Shown here: positions 13,310-26,405 of the stretch, piece after piece
Position numbering within the stretch: position 1 is the stretch's first letter
Layout: each line of letters starts with the position of its first letter
Source of the DNA: Mansonella perstans
Taxonomy: Eukaryota; Nematoda; Chromadorea; Rhabditida; Onchocercidae
Length of the DNA stretch: 64,000 bases
NCBI GenBank assembly: GCA_037074765.1
Contig: JBAMDO010000106.1
Location: 310,001-374,000, forward strand
Direction: 5' to 3'
Translations under genes and position numbers: made by a program
The notes under the pieces: generated by a model
The model's database searches: none
The model's input: the letters and a program-made list of their open reading frames with translations, nothing else
What the model was told of the DNA's origin: nothing

Positions 13310-14462
13310 ATGATGGAGCGGACAGTTAAAGCGTTACGGATTCATGGACCAGGTCACGGTAGAGAAGTTGAAATTGCATTGGGCGAGGAGCATCTTCATG
13401 CGAGCGGTGTTTTTGCTAATGTTTATTCAGCTCGATTGTACAGACCGATAGATATGATGGTTGCAATAAAGAAAACCTGGCCAAGTAAAAGCTGGTCACT
13501 TATTAATTCAGAAGTGTATTACTTATCTCGAATGAAGCATCAGTACATCGTCACACTTCTCTATCATTTCACTTTAACATCAAATAATGAGACATGTCAT
13601 TGCATGGTCTTTGATTACTTACCCACGGATATGGGTAAATTACGAAAGAGTAAAATAGATCGCCGCTTTCCTCTTTTGGATGCTAAATTATATGCATTTC
13701 AAATGTTCGCAGCCATAGACTATGTCAATTCTTTTGGCATTGCTCATCGGGATGTGAAACCATCTAATCTAATTGTTGATGACGAAAAAGGAATATTAAA
13801 ATTGGCTGATTTCGGTAGTGCTAAATTGCTGAGAGAAAACGAAGAAAATACGCCATATCAGGTTGGTAGAGACGAGTGTCTTTTATTGAGGTTAAAAGAA
13901 AAAGGCCTAAAAAAAACTGCTTTTCAATCTGCGAAATTAATGTTTATTTTTAGGTGACACGTTATTATCGTGCACCGGAACTGATATTCGGTTCGACTAA
14001 ATATTCAACAGCAGTAGATATCTGGGCTTGTGGTTGCGTGTTGTCCGAATTTGTTACCGGCAAAGTACTCTTACAAGGACGTAATTGGCAAGATCAAGCT
14101 CGACTGGTCATTGGCACATTCGGTTATCCGAGTACAGAGCAATGTCAAGCAATGAAATACAAAAACCAAGATATGCCCGAAAACGTGCCCGTAATCTGCG
14201 AGGAATACTAAGTGCTTACAATGCACCAATCGATATGATCCAATTACTCCAAGCTATCCTTGTTTATGAACCTCATTTAAGGCTTAAAAGTGATAAGGTT
14301 CTCGAACATTCATTTTTCAATGATTTACGAAAAATCCCAGCACCAGTGCGTAATAACGGACGAGTGATACCATTTCTGGACTACAACATTTATCAGCACA
14401 GTACACAGAAGACGCATTCGGATGAAGCAGAAGCTGATAATTCCGATGATAATGACGAATGA
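13310..14462 (+). CDS. GSK3-like serine/threonine kinase, frameshifted
   Basis: CMGC-group protein kinase closest in look to the GSK3 family, phosphorylating Ser/Thr on protein substrates with ATP. Exon 1 is 13310-13861 and exon 2 13954-14462 (92-bp intron). Seen in order: a degenerate Gly loop (SGVFANVY), VAIKK lysine, catalytic loop HRDVKPSN, DFGSAK, the GSK3-type activation-loop segment TRYYRAPELIFGSTKYS, DIWACGC, and a C-lobe ending SFFNDLRKIPAP. The reading frame changes at the A-run 14161-14165: upstream frame stops at 14209-14211, while the C-lobe continues in another frame to 14462. One missing base in the run would restore about 353 residues. A Ser/Asp/Glu-rich acidic tail follows. 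AATAAA lies near 14531. Divergent GSK3-like kinases are multiplied in nematodes and often sperm-expressed; that role is inference here. Confidence 0.88.
14161..14165 (+). other. Frameshift site in the GSK3-like kinase
   Basis: Run of five A. Upstream, the frame reads ...QAMKYK; downstream, the GSK3-like C-lobe is in the frame reached by one extra A. Either a sequence error, a real disabling mutation, or (less likely) a slip site. Confidence 0.75.
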
Positions 14463-17400
14463 GTGATGAAAAATGATTATATTTCTATTATTGTTTCCAA
14501 AATTAAAATTAATTTTGTAATTCTCTAAAAAATAAAAGATATGAATCAGTGATCAGAAATAAAGGTTTGTTACTTAGTTTACTGAAAATGACAGAAAATG
14601 TAGTCCAATGCAACAATGTCACATTCGTTGGTCACTAATCAGCTAATATCAGCTAACGAACGAAATCAAGTTAAATGTGTTCAAAAATTTTTCGTTGTTC
14701 AACCGAAGTAAGTCGAAAATTCAAATTTGGTTAAAATAAACTGAATGGGGAAACAAATATTTTATTTAATCGTGTACTGGAAAGTATACTTATTAAATAA
14801 GGAAGTATTAATAAAAAAAATGCGAACTTCAAATGTTTTAATTAATTATGCAGTCTATCAGCAGTGCAAAGAACGTCGTCAGGCGAGAAGTTGGCAGTCC
14901 CTGAAGGTAACTTATATTGTTTCAAAAAACAATACAATATTGTTTTGTAAGGATAAAAATATTAATGGGATTGGGCGATAGTGAAAGTTGAGAGTTGTCA
15001 TTTGCACAAGGAAAATTAATAGTTTTGATCGTTTTACCTCTCATATAATTTTTAAAAGAGTATTATTTTTTGTATAAGACTGCTAATCTTCATTCTTGCA
15101 ATCAAACTCTATTTAAACAACTTCTTTCCATTGCTTTACAATCAATTATGTCATTCACCAAAAAATTTACAAATTCAATAATTTGTTTTGAAAAAATTAC
15201 GAAATTGAAAAAATTTTCAAAAATAACATTTACTAGAAAATTTACTTTTTTCACTCATTTTTCTCTTAAAAATTATAACTATTTTATTTTTTAGTGACAT
15301 TTTTTTTTGTGTGTCAAAGGTTAATCTAAGCAATACTACAACGTGTATTAATCTGAATTATATTGTAACATACCTTTTGATTCATTTCCCAAGCGTTTGT
15401 AAGCATTTTTTTAATCTCAAAAATTTCTTTTGTTATTTAAAATGATTTTAGCCTGCAAATATTTTTGCTACAATTTTTTATTTGTTATTTCCCGATATTT
15501 TTCAGTTACGCTTGATGCAAATCTAACACTTTTTTGCTTTCTCTGGCTTGTTTTCATTTTCGAAGATTCAATGAATGAAAAATTCTAATGCTTTTTCTCT
15601 CTCTCTTTAGTTAAGATTTCAAAACCATTCAAAATATATTTTAAATTCAAAATTTGCAAATCTGAGCATATATGATTATTTTCAACGCAGTCTTTGATAA
15701 GTCTATTTCATTTTTGCATGTTAAATGCTACGATTATTATGTTAAGATTATGAATAGTATGGCATTACTATAATGTGACTGATGGTGCTGGATAGAGTTA
15801 GCCACTGAAGTGGCATTTATAAGAATAGAACATGATAGAATGTCATTTCAATGGCTATCCTGTCTCTAGTATGGGGACAAGGACTTTTGGAAGTTAGGAA
15901 ATGTTTTCAATCGTTTTCACATGTTGGAAGAAAAGCATTCCATGCAGCGAATCGATGTTTAATAATTTGGCAACAACCTGGAACAAAAAGTCCAAACATC
16001 CATAATTTCCATTTGTTTGTTGGCCTTTTTTTATAATTTTAAACTATTTTCAATAGTAGCTGATTGTTTGCCTGCGAAACGCATTTTCTTCTAATTTTTA
16101 TGCTGATAAATTGAATGCCAAGTAATTAGAAATTGAAAATTTTCTAAATTCAATTTTTATACAGGGCATTTTTTATAATTTACCTCTCAGGATTGTTTAT
16201 TATTACAAGTATACTTTGAGAAATCAATCAAAAACAAATTTTGCTTTTAATTATGAATCAATTGGTAGCGAAATTATTGCCCACTTGCAAGCTTTATAAG
16301 CTACAAATACTTAATGTAACTTCTAAAACTTCTAAAGGAGTTTAACCCTTTTCAAGAATTTAATCCCTAGTTTGGAGGAGAAAAACGTAATAAATGTGGA
16401 CCGGTTGATTTAAAAAAAGCAAAGGCTCAATAGAAAGCCCAGCTACTCCCTATTTAAATATGGCCAAGAAGCTGTGCACTCATTCTCAGTCCATTCGACT
16501 GATTCAATGATACGGAAATTTATGACTTCAGCTAATCTTTCTCCCTTATATTTCTCGCTTTCGAGGAATTTAAGAATAACTTAACTAGTTTATCAGAAAT
16601 TACATTATCGAGTGTAGAATTTGGCTATATCTGAATTCATTTTCCTTAGTAAGGATGCTTTTTAACTTAATTTCGAGCTCTTCTCAAATTTGCAGAAGAG
16701 TTCGATTGAGACTACAATTTTTATATATTGACTTCAATTAAAACAATTTGTTACTTATCATTTCTCAATTCTTTGCATAATTTTCTGCTGTATTAAAAAA
16801 AATTAATTAACATATCAATAATTTCAATCATGTTTTATCAATAATATTTTCTACTTCTAACAACTTTTTAAAAATGTCTGCCAATTTTCACTTATTTTTT
16901 CTTTATCTTATTTTTCGTTTATTAGTCAATTTTACATAATCGAACTATGCTCAGATCGGAAAATTTTCAGAAATCTCAGACAAGATCTGAGAGTCTTCCT
17001 CTTTGGTTAGAAGAATGCTCGTAAGCATAACTTGAAAGTACCATCTAACTGTCCTAGCGGTAATTTCAAAGAGATCGAATTAAATCTCACGGCATTTAAT
17101 ACCTGAACAAGATTTATGCTTGTAATTAAGGAACTTATTTAAGTATTGGCGAGGGATAAGCTTAAATAATAGTGGATAGAAGTTTGTGTATCTTCTAATG
17201 TTACATATCTAATGCATTACTCTCATATCAGAGTGTAGCTGTTATTTTTTGAATATCTTTTAACTATGCTTGTTTTCATGTGTCTCATTTCCGAAACAAA
17301 CTTTCATTCCAAATTGCCTCAATAACGTTTGCTTACTGCTTATTCAAAGTGCTTATTCCCCTAACAAGCACTTTACAATTTCATTAAAAGCTTAAAATGA

Positions 17401-17685
17401 TTTGAAAGTTCGAAGCTGGCATTTAAATGGTTAAATGAGTTCAGTTATCGAGAATTTGAATTAAATTGAAATAAACAGATTTATGCGACATTTATGATAA
17501 ATAACAGCAGTAGAATTTGAATGATTTAAAAAAAAACGCCAGGATTAAAGATCAAGTGAGCTAAAGTCTGTTTTGACCATTTCTCTTAATAATATCATTC
17601 TTGATTCCAAATAATGTTCATAGTACGATTTTACACCATCATAATGTAATTTCTCGTCAATTTTTAATTAGATATAGAAGTATTC
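14463..17685. other. Intergenic stretch with one possible leading exon
   Basis: Mostly AT-rich and non-coding. A possible coding exon is 14820-14906 (listed separately). Around 16320-16600 base composition is less extreme, with TATTTAAATA near 16450 followed about 30 bases on by CATTCTCAGTCC, which resembles a TATA box plus initiator, but no gene follows that I can support. The ORF at 15851-16036 is not supported. Confidence 0.45.
14820..14906 (+). CDS. Possible alternative first exon of the 17686-20960 gene
   Basis: An ATG-led open segment of 29 codons (MRTSNVLINYAVYQQCKERR...) ends in AAG followed by GTAACT, a good donor, in phase 0. The second exon of the downstream gene (18443) also starts in phase 0, so a splice across about 3.5 kb would stay in frame. 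It could equally be a chance ORF or belong to an unseen gene. Confidence 0.28.
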
Positions 17686-20600
17686 ATGCCGATATTTTGT
17701 TGCTATGCAAGACGACGTCGTGCAAGTCCAGTGGCAAAGTCGCCAGAGCAGCGCAGGGTAAGTATTTTACATTTCAAAGCTCTGAATTCTATTTTGATAA
17801 AGTTAAAGTGAATTTTTTCCCGTTATTTTGCTAATTTAAATATTTTGTCATTACATCAACAAGAGACTTCTTATATTATTAACGAACAAAGGTGGTCAAA
17901 TTACCAAGAATTTTAATTAAAATTATTGAAAATTAGTTTGAAAGTTGAAATTAAACTTTATTATGCAATGTTTTGGCATAATACGAAAAAATATATTTTA
18001 AATATTTTGCGAAAAAATTCTATAATTTTTCCATTTTCGACTACATTCAACTGAAAAATTTTGTTATCTATCAAGTATTATAAATTGACAATTGTCACTA
18101 TTCAAAAGGGACAATTCATCAATTGAACCAGACTGGAACTGAAAGCAAAATGAACAATGTTGAAACAGCATTGAATAAAGCGCTTCAAACTAATTTCAAA
18201 TTTCCTCAGTCATACATACTTCAGAAGATTAAAAGATGATTTTTAGTGGCTGAAAACAAATACGGACATTAAAAAGTTAAAATGTTTCATTTCGGAAACA
18301 ATTATACTAGTTAAAATCGCATAATAATTAAATATGATCTGTAACACAAATCTTTTATGCATTATTATTAGTAAAAAAATTAATTAAGAGTAGGGTTGAA
18401 GCCATATGATATCAGTTATCGAATGTTGAGAAAACTTTGCAGCAGGACATACTTGGTATAAGGTTAACCAGATTGGACGAGTCTAAAAGACTAATGGTCA
18501 TATCAGGTGGTAATGACCAGACATTATCTTCACGTCGTCACCATATTTCGGTAAACATTTCACGAAGTCCACCACCACCAAGATGTCTAACCAATGGAAA
18601 AACAATGATCGCGCCATTAAATTCCGGAAAAGGTTCATTTCGACTATAAATAAAGAAAAAAATTAATCTATTTTAATATCCCGAATACTATCCTGGCCAA
18701 ATGAAATTAGTTTTAATGTGTTGGACTAGAAATGATCAATAAATTTTTGGCGACTTTCATGAAATACAATTTAGCTGTGATTGCTTAACCAATTCATTTT
18801 TAAAATAGATTCATCTATTTGTGTTGCTTTATAAAAATGCGATATTTCATGCAATTTATTTTCCGTAAAAAAAGAAACGGAATGAAATCGGAAAGACCGC
18901 ATACAGCCAAGCATTAACCATTGTGGAAGGGAATGCTAATAGCATTCATTAGAATGATTCTAAGAAATTCCCTGTAATTAATGTGAAAGGTCTGCTTCAT
19001 TCTATTTCTTCACCTTCGTCAAAATTTTTTAGAAATTAGAAAATTCAAAGAATTGTGCCTATTTGACTGGAAAATGGTTAACTTTCTTTTAATTTAACAA
19101 TGAACAAATAATGAACAGTTTCTTTTGTATCTATGCTAAGGACATAAAAGTATGAGCAAAGATGCAAAGTTTTGTCAATCGATTATCGCATTTTCCATTT
19201 TCCCTTTACCTTTTCTCCTTTTTTCTTTTCATCTCTCATTTTCTGAGTAAAATATCTTATTGATTTATATCTTGGATATTAAATAAGAAAAATCCACTAA
19301 GAGATGCAAAAGATTCTTTAAGCTGTAACAATGATTGAGAAGATGGAAATGGTTTTTGATTCAGCCTTTGAAGTATTTATTAGACCTTAAAATCTGTAAT
19401 AGAGCCAATACTGGATTTTGTTTACCGAATCATTTTCATTCCTAAGACTTTCAGGACGCGCACTATTTCGACCATTGCTCGCTACACCTGACAGCAAAGG
19501 TACATCATTCGAGAATGATATCACTAAAGGTTGCAGCACGATAGTGGAAGACAATGAAAATACGATGACATCCTTAAAGCTGGATAAATCTGATGCGGAT
19601 TTCATTTCTATTGATCGAGTTTGTTCATCGAGAATATTTAAACACCGTGAAAAATCACTGATTTAAACCAATAGGCAATTTTACTTTTGATTTCAGACTA
19701 TCGCTTCATATATAGAACCAAGACAGCAAAAACTTCAGCAATGTAAATGCGGTATTTCGATACAAGATAAAGCACCCAAATTTGAGGTAACACTTGACCT
19801 ATTAACTTTCACTTGAAAACTATTGATTACTGTCATTCATTATAATTTTTTTTGCTATTTGGCCTGGTTTCAGTTACCAGCTCCGAGTTATGCACCACCA
19901 CCATTACCTATACTTTTAGTTCATTCACCATGGAGTAAGTTTTGTATCACTTCTCTATTCCTTCATTTATTTTATTTTTTATTTATTTATGCATTCCCAT
20001 GCATCTTCTGCTAATTTACTAACTTCTGCAGTAACTTACTCAGATGAAGAGCTATGTCCCAATGATTCGATAGAGGGAGAGCTGATAATGTCGATTTTTT
20101 AATCGTTCATTTCTTGATCAAACCATTGAAAATTAGTTCATCTGTTTGCATTGAGCAATAATTTTCTCTTCTTTGAGACACAAAAGACAGACAATCATTA
20201 GACAATTTTTTTTTTAGTTACTTTTATTTAAATCACACTTAAAACAAAATAATCGAGTCATGAAATTTCGGGACAGAATCGAAACAGTGTTCAATAATTT
20301 CAGTTAATCGACGAAAAGAGCTGTTAGCGATTACTGAAACTGACAACAATAATGTCAGTAATAGTAATGATGTGAAAGTGAAAACAAGTTCAAGCAGCAA
20401 TTCAATGAACTCGCTTGGCAGGTATATTATTAAAGCAAAATAAGTAATGATAAGCCAAACTATAACAGCTGTTCTAAGGTCAATCATATTGCAGCCCACA
20501 AGATTCATCGTTCAACACAGAGTCACCGTTGGACACAAGTGCTTCTATTAGTGATAGTTTCTGTGTTACTAGTGAAGAGGAAATGAAATCAGCTGGAAAA

Positions 20601-20960
20601 GGACGAGTTTACTTTCTTGAGAAAGGTAAGTTTACAAAACTTTAACAATGTTATGCATCTGCATCAAGTTAATGTTAAGATATCAAAAGAAGCTATCAAA
20701 GTTTTTTTTAATTAGTTTTAATCTTTCAATTACTATTAAATATTGTGCTTAAAGTATGCTTCATTTCATATTTAAATGAAGAATTATTGAGGAAAAACAG
20801 AATTTTGATAGAAGGATTCAGATGAAATGTAAAACGCAAATTTCATGATATTTCAGGAGTACAGCAGCGAACTGATTTGGAAATTTACGGATTTTCTTCA
20901 GAATTCGACTGCTCAATACCGGAATCCGATTTACAGCAGAAATATATTCTTCATCAGTAG
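17686..20960 (+). CDS. Unrecognised nematode protein, multi-exon
   Basis: I do not recognise the family. Exons: 17686-17757, 18443-18632, 19455-19618, 19697-19786, 19874-19934, 20304-20421, 20495-20625, 20857-20960; 309 residues, phases all consistent. The N-terminus MPIFCCYARRRR has adjacent cysteines and a basic patch, a pattern that could support palmitoylation and membrane attachment. The middle is Pro-rich (SPPPPRC, PSYAPPPLPIL), with a Cys pair in QQCKCGIS, and the C-terminal third is rich in Ser, Asn, Asp and Glu (SSSSNSMNSLG, DTSASISDSFCVTSEEE), which suggests disorder. AATAAA at about 21012 supports the 3' end. The donor after 18632 (GTTCAT) and the donor after 19618 (GTTTGT) are weak, so those two edges are less certain than the rest. 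Confidence 0.68.
20032..20102 (+). CDS. Alternative terminal exon of the 17686-20960 gene
   Basis: This segment follows a good acceptor (CTTCTGCAG) and joins exon 19874-19934 in phase 1 to read ITYSDEELCPNDSIEGELIM, stopping at 20100-20102. The exon at 20304 needs the same phase, so skipping this segment gives the long form and using it gives a shorter protein of about 215 residues. No AATAAA was noted right behind it. Confidence 0.5.
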
Positions 20961-23900
20961 ATTATTAAAATTATTCGTTTAATTATTTTAATGTTAAAAT
21001 GTTAAAGTGAATAAAACCGTAGGGCGAAATTCATTTCAAACATTTTCTTCTGAAGAAGATAATAATATCCAGTAAAGTATTTGATGAAAATATATGAAAT
21101 ATTGAAGATATTTGGATTGCAATCGTCTTGCAGATATTTTGCAAGCCGAATTAATTACTCAATTTGCAGGATAGACGAAGAGTCCGAACAAACTGCAAAT
21201 ATAAAAACATCTGGCATGGTGATAAGTCAAACGCTTGATTCAATCGAATCAATCTTGCTGCATTCAGATCAAAAAGATTCCCAGCAGAACATTATTATTC
21301 CTCATTCTGTGTCTCAACAGGTGAGATTTTGAGCTTTAACCTTTTCTTGACGAAATTTATTTATAAATTTCTGAAACTAAAGGATGAAACTTTAAATTTT
21401 CAAATTTATAAATTCAAATTTAAAAGAGATTTAAATGATCCTGCGAAAAGCTTCTTTCTTCTGTTTGTTCCCAGCGACTCATTTGATTTTGAATAAAATT
21501 TTAGCTTGAATTGCTGAATTACTGTGAATGTCCATAATGAAACGAATTGATGCTATGTTGATCTCGACGTATTTTTAAGCAGTGAAGTTGTTTATTTGAA
21601 GCGAAATGTTTGAATGAAAGCTATTCGGAAATGAAACTGATGTTGAAATTACACATCCAACGCATTTCATAAGAATCGATATCCAAAAATTTATGGATCT
21701 GTGAAAGAAATGAATCAGTGATTAGTTAAGAAAAACATTCTGAGAGAAATGAATCAATCAAAGTTTTCTAAGAAATAAATTTTACTTAACTATCAAAAAA
21801 ATTGATGAAGGTTGTGGTAATTAAGACTTAGCGCGCATAAGAATTTGTTATTTGGATAAAATTCAATGAAAATGAAATGAAATAAACGATGCATTTCTCA
21901 TCATACTTAAAACAAATATTACAATAACAACACATCACTTAACTGATTCCGCGATTCGGGAAACCGCTGATTTAAACTCAAGTTTGCTGGTTATCAAAAT
22001 TTCTTTAGATATTTATTTATTTTTAGGACTGAACTAACTTTTAGATTATGATAATTGGTAGACTTTGGCCTGGAATAGTTTTGATAATTATTTTGTATAT
22101 GTTAAATATTGGTTCCATGCAAGAAGTTCTTTTTCTAATATTTGAGCAATAGAATTTGGTAATCTAACAGGCAAGCCTAAGCGATAAAATTAGGCATGAG
22201 AAGTAGTATTGCAACCTAACAAATGATAATTTCTCTGGATCAGTTTTTAAACTAAGAAATCGAAAGGCGCAATTGTCTCCATTTATTATTCTGCGCAAGA
22301 CAAAAGAATGTATGATTATGAATCCATGGCTCCAAAAGCAACAGTTATGTGTCGAAATGAAAAAAAGAGAAGAAATAAGCTTTAATTAAATTTTTAAATT
22401 ATGCATAAATAAGATCCATCAAGTGCTATGTGACATCAACTGATCACTTCAGCTCATTTTTAATAAAGTCATATTGCACTCAGCATATTTCCATCCAAAT
22501 ATATATGTGCATAGTGAAATTAACCAAAATTATACAGTAGATTAAATGTACAGTAGATTGTAGAAAATTTCAGCATTGTATTTTCTGTAAATAGATCAAT
22601 GTTATGGTTAGAATTGAATTACTAATTCATCTATGCATCATTTCTTTATTTCGAATCTCTCACAATTATAATAATCAAATTACTAATACGTCAATTCCTT
22701 TTACTGAAATTTTAAAATTATTTAAAAACTCTTTTCTGATTAATTCTATTGCAGATATGAAATTCTAAATTTGTGTCATTCATAAAATTCCAATTTTTTG
22801 CACAAAGCAAATTGTTCATGCTTTAGCTTGCTCTGTTTGTTGAAGAAGTAAATTGAATGAATATTTTTTTTCTTTAAAAATTTATTTCTATTCCATTTTT
22901 TAGAAGTTGAAAATGGATATTTCCTTGCAAAATGTTTTATCGTTGAACAAAGCATTGGAAGTAAATTAATACTTAGAACGGTAATAATTAATGCCTAAAA
23001 TAGTGCTAATATTAGCACTTAAAGCTATTGGTCATTTGTATAAAACGTCCATTAACAAAATTTCATTGTTTTCATATCATTCATTGACGAAGTGAAGTTT
23101 TTCAGAAATGACAATATTTGTTTGTAAATCTAGTGACAATAAGTAAGCTTTGGCTGTGTGTTGTATGCATGTGTATGTATGTATTTTTATGTTTGTTTAT
23201 GTGGTATGTGTGTTTGAAGAACCTCGGAAATGTTGCAATCAAAATTAATTCTCTAAAACCATAGTTCCAATCTAGTACCCTCATTAATACTGGAGGAGAA
23301 GGATAAGTTAGTCTGATAGCTTCGTCGATCCTCAATTACTTACATATCCTATGGGATTTAAAAGTGTGATCGGTTGGATTGTTTGCTTTTGTGCAAGTCA
23401 ATATTATGCTGCTTTTTGCTGCAAGTAAGCTCATCGAGAAAAAATTAAATCTTTGAAAACAGCAAAACAGCTTACTAGAGGCAGTCTTTTAAAAATGATT
23501 AAATTTGGAGCAAAAAAATAAATTTTTAACTTTATTTAAGAACATTTCAGAGTGTGACGAAATGACATTTTAAAGTCAATTTTATTTGGCTGTCCATGCT
23601 TGTATCCATCAAAAAGTAAGCCTCTATGAAGTCAGAAAAAATGAAAAGACTCATTTCTCTGGTCCTCTTCTTCTTTTACTCCATTGAAATGTGGCAATTT
23701 CTTGTCCGTTCCAATCCAACTATTAAATTCTCTCAAGTTCTTTTAATCAATTCAAAATTCTTTATTTTATTTTTTTTATTTAGCATTTTTTAATAGATTT
23801 TTCAAAAAACTTCCATATCGAAATTTTGCGAATTTTATTCTACCATTTCATTTAGTACAAAGTATTTGCACAGATGAAATAATAACACTATTCGGAACCA

Positions 23901-26405
23901 TTTGAGAGAAAAACTTACGTATAAGTTAATTTCATTTCATGAATCTCATTTCCAATTTCCATTTACTTATATGCATGGTTTTTTAATCATTTTATTCATT
24001 TGAATTGAAAAGTTCCAACATTGACTTCTGCTTTTAGGCAATTCATATCACCGCTATAGCTGTTGATTATTGTCTTTCACACTTCAAAATTGAAAATATC
24101 AATGAAATGGAAAATAATTCCACTGCTTTTGAACAAAATCATAGAATGTAAATGGAGCGAGTTAATCTTTGCTTATATTTTTCGATCCGTAAAATGCTTC
24201 ATTATTCTGAATGATATATTGGATGACTCTTGATGATCGCCTGAACTTCAATCTAATAACTCATTTATTCATCCTAAATAATCCATCCTAATAATTTTTT
24301 ATAACATGCAAGCTGCTAGCAATATTTTCAAAGTATTTTTTTGAGAAATAAATATCGTTGGAAATGTTATTGATCATCATAAGTATTCAACCCTACTATG
24401 GAATTCTTTTACAAATTTCCTCACCAATTGCATCATTTGATTAATAATCAGAGATTGCTAAGATGAATACAGAAAACTGCTATAAATTTAATAAGTAATG
24501 ACTAGATGCAGAGTGGGATGTTCTTGAGAATTTAATTTTTCCATTTTGACTTTACATCGTTTTGATCTTTTTCAATTCATATTGCTCTAACTGTGAATAA
24601 TTTTGATGGATCGTTGGTGAGAGTAAATATGTTTGATTTGGCTAACGTTCTTATCAACTAACAGTACTCATTTTGATATCTCAGCATCTTTTTATGCTAC
24701 AATCATTATCATTTCCTAGTAATAACAAGTAGTAAAAAATGTTCTTACATTAAAGTACATTTTATTAAACATGAATAAAGTCATTTTTTTTTTTGAAATT
24801 TGAGAAGCGCAAAGAGAAAAAATAAATAAAATTTTCCTTTCTTTCTTCTTCTGAATTTTGAAGAAAATTTTTCTTTTTTATCCAGAAAACAAACAGCGTG
24901 CCTCAGCCAAGCACTTAGCATTTCTTCTTTCTCCAACCAATCAGCAATGGTATTCCCTTTCTCTATCTTTCAAAATGTAATTTCACTTTTCGAATATTTG
25001 TAAAAAACTTTTCTTCTAATGCGTTTATCTCAAATTCTTTGCTTACTCAGCCAATTTAAAAGATCCTGATCATGAGTAAGAGATTTCTCAGGATAAATTG
25101 GAAAATTTTTCTGGATTTATGATATGAAAATCTATGATAGTAGCTTAAATCATGCAAAAAATTGATAAAAGTTTCCTGCTATGCAATAGTGAAGGAAATA
25201 CGGACGAGTGAATGATCGCAACAACAATTTAAGCTATATTCATTCAATGAGAACGAATGCCATTTCTTCTTAAATTTTCTCAAAAAAATTTTGCAATAAA
25301 ATCCAAAAATTTGAGTCTTTCGCAGAAAAAGCGTAAAGTCAAATAAAGCAGAGTAAAATGCTATCAGTAAGAGAAAGAGAATTGTTTTTTAAAAATTCTC
25401 AGCAATTTTTTTCTTCTTTTTTTTTGAATGACATATAAAACGTTTATTTTTCCAAAGATCTAAAAAAGAAAAAAAAAGAATTGAAAACAACAAACTTCTG
25501 ATTTTTAAAGAAGTTAGGATAATCACTGACTTGTTGTTCAAAGGTTAAGAAAAACTTTTTTTAATTGAGACAAATTCTGAAATTGTGATTCTTGTTTTCT
25601 GTTACTTGGTGAATTCGCTTGAGTGATTTTAATGTAATTTGCTATTGCTTTCTGACCAATAAGATAATAGAGAAGCGTTTTTGGAATCAACTCGTTAAGA
25701 AAAGCTTCGCAACTTGTGAAATCACTCAGTAAACAAAAAGAGAAAAAATTGAAAACTTTCTTATATTCTCAAAATCATCTTATCTGTCACTTTTTTTTAA
25801 ACGTCGATCGGTCATTCTTGTTTTAATTCTTTTTCCCTTTGGTTAGGTTTGTTGCTTAACAAATTTGTGACATTTTTTTAGCAAACTACAATTAGTGCTA
25901 CTTTTTTTTAAAATTAACTTTTCATTTGTATTAATTTATAATTAATTTATCATAGTTACTTATTTAAAAAAAAATTTTTTTACTACTTATTATTAGTAAT
26001 AATTTTAAATATGTTGAAATTATAAAATCTGGTTAAAAGTATTTATGATAGATATTCGACTAATTTACCCATATGATGAAATAGTTTCGCTGGGATTTAA
26101 TTAAGACAAGATAAGCTGGAATACTTGATAAAGAAATAAAATTGGTCTGCGACGATTTAGTTCAAAATTGTTTCATATAACATCGATTATCATTATTGTT
26201 AAATTTATTGTTAGTTCCAATGTACATCGGTATCAAAAATATACAATATTGCAAATTTCATTCATAAATTTTTAGTTTTCTGAATTTTTGCACAATGACC
26301 GCAGTTATTTGCACTGGAAAAAGTGGCATTTGATCTATATGGTGAACAATTAACCTGAAGCGCTTTTATGATGAAGAGCGCATCGAGCATAGCATTTCTC
26401 TTAAA
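20961..26405. other. Intergenic stretch upstream of the channel gene
   Basis: About 5.4 kb of AT-rich DNA. A TG/TA-rich simple stretch lies at about 23153-23215. Two short open segments with good splice edges are noted: 21170-21320 (listed) and 24886-24949 (phase 1 in, phase 2 out). The minus-strand ORF at 23102-23335 has no clear support. The part next to 26405 should hold the channel promoter. Confidence 0.45.
21170..21320 (+). CDS. Candidate coding exon, gene unknown
   Basis: Open segment between AATTTGCAG and a GTGAGA donor, entering in phase 2 and leaving in phase 0, with balanced composition (IDEESEQTANIKTSGM..., SQTLDSIESILLHSDQKD). It lies about 210 bases beyond the stop of the 17686-20960 gene. 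The exon ending at 20421 leaves in phase 2, so it could be an alternative 3' exon of that gene, but no following exon was found. Confidence 0.3.

Noticed and set aside
13862..13957. Continuation of the kinase ORF beyond 13861
   Set aside because: It runs into intron sequence; the GT at 13862 and TTTTTAG before 13954 restore the conserved TRYYRAPE motif directly after the splice.
23102..23335. Minus-strand ORF with a plausible 37-residue segment
   Set aside because: One acceptor-like site only, no partner exon and no recognised domain.
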